From: Hymenobacter sp. 5317J-9
GTDB lineage: Bacteria > Bacteroidota > Bacteroidia > Cytophagales > Hymenobacteraceae
Length of the DNA: 64,000 nt
Assembly: GCF_022921075.1 (NCBI RefSeq)
Contig: NZ_CP095050.1
Location: 1,798,001 to 1,862,000, forward strand
Reading direction: 5' to 3'
Shown here in pieces: positions 59,219-64,000 of this stretch (within the stretch, counting starts at the first letter, position 1; every line of letters starts with the position of its first letter). The translations under genes and the position numbers were made by a program. The notes below the pieces were generated by a model. It did not search any database and had not been told where the DNA came from. It worked only from the letters and a program-made list of their open reading frames with translations.

Positions 59219-61681
59219 ATGGATACCTCGATTCAGGAAAATAACTACATGGTGAACGACCTGGCGGCCAAAAGCCACCAGGAACATTACCCCGGCGAAG
59301 TCATTCGCTTCGACCAACTCGACGACCACCGCTTCCTTTTCAACTGCCAGAACGGCGTGCGCCTGCTGCTGCACGTGCTGAGCGACAAAATCCTGCGCTT
59401 CCGCTACCTCACCGACGGCCCCCTCAACCCCGATTTCTCCTACGCCGTGCCCGCCGATGCCACCACGCGCATGGCCCCGGCCCTGGTGGAATTCCGCGAA
59501 AAGCCCGACCACTACCGCCTCACCACGGCCCGCCTCATCTGCATCATTCAGAAGGAAACGCTGAAAACCCGCGTGCTGGACCGCTCGGGCACCGTGCTGA
59601 GCGACGACGAAAAAGGCTTCCACTGGGAGTACGACTACGACACCGGCAACGACATCGTGAAGATGAGCAAGCAGGTGCCGCCCGGCGTGCACTACTACGG
59701 CCTCGGCGACAAGCCCGACAACATGAACCTGCGCGGCAAGCGCTTCACCAACTGGGGCTCCGATACCTACGGCTACGTGAAGGGCTCTGACCCGCTCTAC
59801 AAGAACATCCCGTTCTACCACGTGCTGCACCAGAAAATTGCCCACGGCATTTTCTTCGATAACACCTTCAAAGCCAGCTTCGACTTCGCCGCCGAGCGCG
59901 CCGACGTGACCAGCTTCTGGGCCCAGGGCGGCGAGCTGAACTACTACTTCATCTACGGCCCCACGCTGCTGGAGGTGACGCAAGAGTACACCCTGCTCAC
60001 CTGCCCGCCCGAGCTGCCGCCGCTCTGGACGCTGGGCTACCACCAGTGCAAGTGGAGCTATTTCCCGGAGAGCAACGTGAAGGAAATCACGAGCGGCCTG
60101 CGCGACCGCAAAATTCCCTGCGACGCCATCTACCTCGACATCGACTACATGGAGGGCTACCGCTGCTTCACCTGGAGCAAGCAGCACTTCCCCGAGCCCA
60201 AACGCTTGGTGCAGGAGCTGGCCGAGGACGGCTTCAAAATGGTGGTCATCATCGACCCCGGCATCAAGATTGACCCGGAGTATTCGGTGTACCAGGAAGG
60301 CATTGCCAACGACTTCTTCTGCCGCCGCGCCGACGGTCCCCTGATGAAGGGCTCGGTGTGGCCCGGCCTCTGCAACTTCCCCGATTTCACGGCGCCGCGG
60401 GTGCGCGAGTGGTGGGCGGGTTTGTTTAAGGAGCTCATCCAAGACATTGGTGTGAAGGGCGTGTGGAACGACATGAACGAGCCGGCCGTATTCGAGAAAG
60501 GCACTTTCCCGCCCGACGTCCGCTTCGAGTACGACGGCCACCACGCCTCGCACCAGAAGGCCCACAACATCTACGGCATGCAGATGGCCCGCGCCACCAA
60601 CGACGGCGTGAAGCAGTTCTGCTACCCCAACCGGCCCTTCACCATCACGCGCAGCACCTACTCGGGCGGCCAGCGCTACTCTTCCGGCTGGACCGGCGAC
60701 AACATTGCCAGCTGGGACCACCTCTGGCTGGCCAACATCCAGTGCCAGCGCCTGAGCATCTCGGGCTTCAGCTTCATTGGCTCCGACATCGGCGGCTTCG
60801 TCGACTCGCCTACGCCCGAACTCTACGCCCGTTGGATTGCGCTGGGGGCCTTCCATCCGTTCTTCCGCACCCACAGCTCCGGCGACCACGGCGACCAGGA
60901 GCCCTGGAGCTTCGGCGAGGAGGTGACCGACCTGGCCCGCCACTTCATCGAGCTGCGCTACCGCCTGCTGCCCTACATGTACACCACGTTCTGGCAGTAC
61001 GCCACGGCGGGCACGCCCATGCTGCGCCCGCTCACCTTCCTCGACCAGAACGACACCGAAACCTACCTGCGCATGGCCGAATTCGGCCTCGGCGACAACC
61101 TGCTGGTGTGCCCCATCACCCAGCCCGGCGCCGAGGGCCGCTGGATGTACCTGCCCCGCGGCGACTGGTTCTACTACTGGACCGACGCCCCCACGGCCGG
61201 CGGCGCCGAAGTCTGGGCCACCGCCGACCTCACCCGCATCCCGCTCTTCGTGAAGGCCGGCGCCGTACTGCCCATGCAGCCCGTGCTGCAATACGTGGGC
61301 GAGAAGGTGATTGAGGAGCTCACCCTGCATGTGTACTACAAAAACGGCACCGCCGAAAGCGTGCACTACGACGACGGCGGCGAGGGCTACGGCTACACTG
61401 AAGGCCAGCGCACCGTGCGCCGCTTCACCGTCACGGGCTCGCCGCAGGAATTGGTGCTCACCCAGGCCATCGAGGGCGACTACGCGCCCAGCTACGCCAC
61501 CTACCGCGTGGTGCTGCACGGCGTGCCCGGCGCTTTGGAGGCCACGGCCGATGGCCAAGTAGCTGGAGTGGCGGAAGTAACTTTGGAAACGGGCTTGGTG
61601 TTGCCCAGCCTCGTGGTGCCGGTGGGCTTTGGCGAGGTGCGGATGAGCGTGGCGGGAGCGGTGGGAGAAGGAAAAGTATAA
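59219..61681 (+). CDS. GH31 alpha-glucosidase, cytoplasmic
   Basis: 820 residues. No signal peptide (MDTSIQENNYMVNDLAAKS), so the protein is likely cytoplasmic, unlike the GH31 at 41594. N-terminal domain, then barrel with LGYHQCKWSYFPESNVKEI, AIYLDIDYMEGYRCF, WNDMNEPAVF (nucleophile Asp418) and SSGWTGDNIASWDHL (acid/base Asp494), and C-terminal beta domains. It should release glucose from alpha-glucan ends or oligosaccharides. Upstream TAACTTGC at 59125-59132 is a weak promoter-like -7 box. A second Met at residue 11 is possible. Confidence 0.93.
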   Translation: MDTSIQENNYMVNDLAAKSHQEHYPGEVIRFDQLDDHRFLFNCQNGVRLLLHVLSDKILRFRYLTDGPLNPDFSYAVPADATTRMAPALVEFREKPDHYRLTTARLICIIQKETLKTRVLDRSGTVLSDDEKGFHWEYDYDTGNDIVKMSKQVPPGVHYYGLGDKPDNMNLRGKRFTNWGSDTYGYVKGSDPLYKNIPFYHVLHQKIAHGIFFDNTFKASFDFAAERADVTSFWAQGGELNYYFIYGPTLLEVTQEYTLLTCPPELPPLWTLGYHQCKWSYFPESNVKEITSGLRDRKIPCDAIYLDIDYMEGYRCFTWSKQHFPEPKRLVQELAEDGFKMVVIIDPGIKIDPEYSVYQEGIANDFFCRRADGPLMKGSVWPGLCNFPDFTAPRVREWWAGLFKELIQDIGVKGVWNDMNEPAVFEKGTFPPDVRFEYDGHHASHQKAHNIYGMQMARATNDGVKQFCYPNRPFTITRSTYSGGQRYSSGWTGDNIASWDHLWLANIQCQRLSISGFSFIGSDIGGFVDSPTPELYARWIALGAFHPFFRTHSSGDHGDQEPWSFGEEVTDLARHFIELRYRLLPYMYTTFWQYATAGTPMLRPLTFLDQNDTETYLRMAEFGLGDNLLVCPITQPGAEGRWMYLPRGDWFYYWTDAPTAGGAEVWATADLTRIPLFVKAGAVLPMQPVLQYVGEKVIEELTLHVYYKNGTAESVHYDDGGEGYGYTEGQRTVRRFTVTGSPQELVLTQAIEGDYAPSYATYRVVLHGVPGALEATADGQVAGVAEVTLETGLVLPSLVVPVGFGEVRMSVAGAVGEGKV

Positions 61682-61709
61682 AACTGAAACCACAATTGCG
61701 GTGCTATTA

Positions 61710-62354
61710 ATGAAAACGAGCTTTTGTTTCCTAGCAAACACCGCCTGCATTATTACCTCAATCTTGCTCGTCAGTTGCACCGGCAGCAATGACGATTTTT
61801 TTGAAAAGATGTCTCAGAGAATGAAGCCCGTGCGTACGATGACCGAAGGTTATCGGGTGCTGGATTTGAATAGTCTGACTGACTTTGAATGGGATACTGT
61901 TTATTTCTTTAAAGGGGGTTCTTTAGCAGATATGGATATTAAGGATATAAACATGACCATAGGATTCGAATGGAATGGGCCACCTATCGGTTCCGAAGTT
62001 CGAAGACTGTTGTTCGTTCGTGGTCGGGAGGTAGTGTCTTACACTGATTTTATGCCTGATGGCGGCGGTGTTGGCCAGCCAATGCCTATTTGGATGTTTG
62101 GCTGTAAAGGGGACAAGGGCTCGGGCATAAGCCGAAAAGATGCACGCTTCGCTGTTTTCCGTAACTGCGCTGCTAGTGGAGATTTTCAAATGGTCCCACT
62201 AAAATGCGTAGAGGATTCTCGCATTGTTATCGAACAAGGATGTACCGAGAAAACGCTCGAACTATTGAAACATCCATTTCTGTACGATTCAACAGGTAGA
62301 ATAATACCTGTTATGGAAGATTCAACGGGTATGCTCGTACCTATAAAAAACTGA
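61710..62354 (+). CDS. lipoprotein of unknown function, AT-rich
   Basis: 214 residues from MKTSFCFLANTACIITSI, with lipobox LLVSC. It has three Cys-rich parts (MFGCKGDKG, RNCAASGDFQ, LKCVEDSR) and GRIIPVMEDSTGMLVPI at the end. No family recognised. Its DNA is clearly richer in A/T than the genes on both sides, which suggests transfer. It starts 29 bases after the GH31 stop. Confidence 0.72.
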   Translation: MKTSFCFLANTACIITSILLVSCTGSNDDFFEKMSQRMKPVRTMTEGYRVLDLNSLTDFEWDTVYFFKGGSLADMDIKDINMTIGFEWNGPPIGSEVRRLLFVRGREVVSYTDFMPDGGGVGQPMPIWMFGCKGDKGSGISRKDARFAVFRNCAASGDFQMVPLKCVEDSRIVIEQGCTEKTLELLKHPFLYDSTGRIIPVMEDSTGMLVPIKN

Positions 62355-62563
62355 ACCCCATGCTGGCGCACCTCTGCGACGCGCTGCCGACTGGCGTTGA
62401 GCCTGCGGCTCGTGTACCGCGCAGTGCCAGCCTGATGTGCAACACCCGAGCCTCGCCGGCCCAGCCGCCGAAGTGGCGGCAGTGACCTGGGAAACGGGCC
62501 GGGCGCGGGAGAGGAATCGCCACGCAGGCAGCGGGCGGGTGTCGGTGGTAGCTAGTTTGCTCC

Positions 62564-62666
62564 TACAAATGGCTTGAATGCATGTACAATTAAGTTATTC
62601 GTACATACAAACGGCTTGAATGGAGGTGCAAATAGCCTGTTTGCTTACCCATTCAGGCCTTCTGTA
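62564..62666. repeat. three copies of a short GGCTTGAATG-containing repeat
   Basis: Direct copies at 62564-62589 and 62606-62631 (22 of 26 bases alike) and an inverted, weaker copy at 62646-62666. The region is AT-richer than its surroundings. Confidence 0.6.
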
Positions 62667-62972
62667 CATGCGTTTGGGCTTTGGTCGCGGCCCGCTGGTA
62701 CATGGGCGGAGCCATCATGCCCATCGTCCGCCTACTGCTGGGCGTCGGTGGGGGCCTACCGGGCAGAAACTGAAATATTCACCAGAACCCCGGTCCGGTG
62801 CCGACTGGGTCCGAGCCTGCGGCTCGGGTTGGGGGATATGGTACCTGCGGGCACGGCTTTTCTTTCGAATGGAGGGCCTGCCAGGGTGGCCCGGCAACGA
62901 TGCCGGCAACGTTTGCATAAATATACTCAGGTGTTTGGGCCTGTTATGCAGGGGTTTCGGATGCGCATCTGA

Positions 62973-62980
62973 TAGGTTTG
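62973..62980 (+). promoter_or_regulatory. candidate pectate lyase promoter, -7 box
   Basis: TAGGTTTG matches TAnnTTTG and lies 55 bases before the ATG at 63035. No clear -33 box. Confidence 0.45.
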
Positions 62981-63034
62981 TGTAAGCCACTCCCTCGGTG
63001 GTTCACCCTTTTCCCACCCAAACAGCCTCCGGCT

Positions 63035-64000
63035 ATGAAGAAACTGCTTACCATATTCTTGTTGCTGCTGACGCCGGCCCTGCTGCGCGCCCAGGCCCCT
63101 GTCCTGGTCGAATCGAGCGGCTGGCTGGAAACGGCCTACGTGCGCTGGCAGCCCGTGGCCAACGCGCAGAGCTACAACGTGTACTACACCGGCGGCGGCC
63201 TCGTCAACCAGAAGCTCGACGACCAGCTGATTCGCAACTACGGCACCTTTTACCGGGCCGACGCCCTGGGCCTGCAGCCGGGCGCCTACACGCTCAAGGT
63301 GGTGCCGGTGGTGGGCGGGGTAGAGGGCACGGCCACCACCACGCCTTCGCTCACGGTGCTGGCCCAGGACCGCACCGGCTTTGCCTTCAGCAACGGCCGG
63401 GTGCCGGGCGCCTACAACGCCAACGGCACGGTGAAAGCCAACGCCGTCGTCCTCTACATCACCCAGAATAGCAAAAACACGGTGTCGCTGAACGTGACCG
63501 GGGCCACCACCAACCCCTGCGTGGGCCTGCAAACCATCCTCGACGGCTTCAAGAAAGGCCGCGACGCGCGCCCGCTGCTGGTGCGCCTGGTGGGCAACAT
63601 CACCGACCTGAGCTACATGCTCAACGGCGACCTTGTTATCGAGAACAACAACTTCGCCTCCGGCTACATCACCCTCGAAGGCGTGGGCAACGACGCCGTG
63701 GCCAACGGCTGGGGCATCCGCATCAAAGGCGCTTCCAACGTGGAAATCCGCAACATCGGCACCATGAACTGCGACAGCGATGAGGGCGACAACATCGGCC
63801 TGCAGCAGGACAACGACTACATCTGGGTGCACAACTCTGATTTCTTCTACGGCCACGCCGGCAGTGCTGCCGACCAGGTGAAGGGCGACGGCGCCCTCGA
63901 CTGCAAAAAATCGACCTACGTCACCTTCTCCTACAACCACTTCTGGGATTCGGGCAAGAGCAACCTGCTTGGCCTGAGCGAAGGCACCACGCAGGGCCTC
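63035..64000 (+). CDS. pectate lyase, PL1 family (3' end beyond window)
   Basis: 322 residues are seen and the frame is open at the right edge. Signal peptide (KKLLTIFLLLLTPALLRAQ), then a fibronectin-like domain (AYVRWQPVANAQSYNVYYTG), then the PL1 beta-helix with LEGVGNDAVANGWGIRIKGA, NVEIRNIGTMNCDSDEGDNI, IWVHNSDFFYGHAGSAADQV and KGDGALDCKKSTYVTFSYNHF. It should cleave polygalacturonate by beta-elimination outside the cytoplasm. More domains, possibly a T9SS signal, may follow outside the window. Confidence 0.92.
   Translation, partial: MKKLLTIFLLLLTPALLRAQAPVLVESSGWLETAYVRWQPVANAQSYNVYYTGGGLVNQKLDDQLIRNYGTFYRADALGLQPGAYTLKVVPVVGGVEGTATTTPSLTVLAQDRTGFAFSNGRVPGAYNANGTVKANAVVLYITQNSKNTVSLNVTGATTNPCVGLQTILDGFKKGRDARPLLVRLVGNITDLSYMLNGDLVIENNNFASGYITLEGVGNDAVANGWGIRIKGASNVEIRNIGTMNCDSDEGDNIGLQQDNDYIWVHNSDFFYGHAGSAADQVKGDGALDCKKSTYVTFSYNHFWDSGKSNLLGLSEGTTQGL

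Larger units (their letters stand above)
62355..63034. other. 680-base gene-poor region with short repeats
   Basis: No convincing gene; two overlapping frames (62574-62972 and 62620-62985) lack family features. It contains AGTGGCGGCAGTGACCTGGG at about 62468-62487, similar to the 3' end of the upstream GH31 gene; the 13-base palindrome GAGCCTGCGGCTC near 62399 and 62815; and three copies of a GGCTTGAATG-type repeat. TAGGTTTG at 62973-62980 is a good -7 box for the pectate lyase gene. Confidence 0.6.

Noticed and set aside
59210..61789. 859-residue minus-strand reading frame opposite GH31
   Set aside because: Same kind of antisense shadow; GH31 motifs are on the plus strand.
62574..62985. Two overlapping small reading frames as genes
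   Set aside because: No start context, no family features and repeats run through them.

Overview
The window looks like chromosomal DNA of a high-GC member of the Bacteroidota, most likely Hymenobacter or a close relative (Cytophagales). The grounds are: several secreted proteins with C-terminal type IX secretion (T9SS) sorting domains; the parA-parB-DUF5683-dapB-lepB gene order; a pyrG-yidC pair; several TAnnTTTG promoter -7 boxes; DUF5683, DUF4369, DUF6438 and YHYH families; and short palindromic repeats of the GTCATNCTGAGCGCAGCGAA type. I see no rRNA, tRNA, CRISPR array, phage or IS transposase. The genus is an inference.

Layout. 1-2110: a partial methyltransferase, apaG, ung, and a palindrome-rich gap. 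2111-7436 (minus strand): parA, a CdiI-like immunity gene, parB, DUF5683, dapB, lepB. 7599-14866: a peptide-binding lipoprotein, an esterase, DUF6438, and pyrG-yidC. 14965-28871: CPA1 antiporter, PBP4-type peptidase (frame broken), two T9SS-exported proteins (YHYH; FG-GAP repeats), a DUF4369-thioredoxin protein, a SerB-SerA fusion, an M1 peptidase and DUF983. 29013-40036: two AraC-type regulators, a transglutaminase-like protein, two oxidoreductases (both frame-broken), DUF421 with a zinc-ribbon tail, a GH13 amylase lipoprotein, YceI, PAP2, GNAT. 40080-48640: a thioredoxin-like protein, a T9SS-sorted GH31, a NYN-domain protein followed by two small paralogous helical proteins, and gamma-glutamyltransferase. 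48870-64000: an alpha-glucan and polysaccharide region with a eukaryotic-type branching enzyme, GH2 beta-galactosidase, SusA-like GH13, a half glycosyltransferase (frame broken), cytosolic GH31, and the start of a PL1 pectate lyase.

How the genes work together. The 2.1-7.4 kb block couples chromosome partitioning, lysine/diaminopimelate synthesis and protein export. The 34-62 kb region holds enzymes that degrade starch-like glucans outside the cell or in the periplasm (GH13 lipoprotein, GH31-T9SS, SusA-like GH13) and enzymes that build or trim alpha-glucan inside (branching enzyme, GT-like half protein, GH31). GH2 and PL1 extend this to galactosides and pectin.

Two things stand out. Four genes each lack one base in a run of G or C, which points to sequence undercalls more than to four dead genes. 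An AT-richer CdiI-like immunity gene sits directly behind parA inside an otherwise conserved core operon. I found no clear multi-gene system that is new to science. The best candidates for a closer look are the par-operon immunity gene, the dispersed palindromes, the NYN/small-helical-protein trio and the half glycosyltransferase beside the glucan enzymes.
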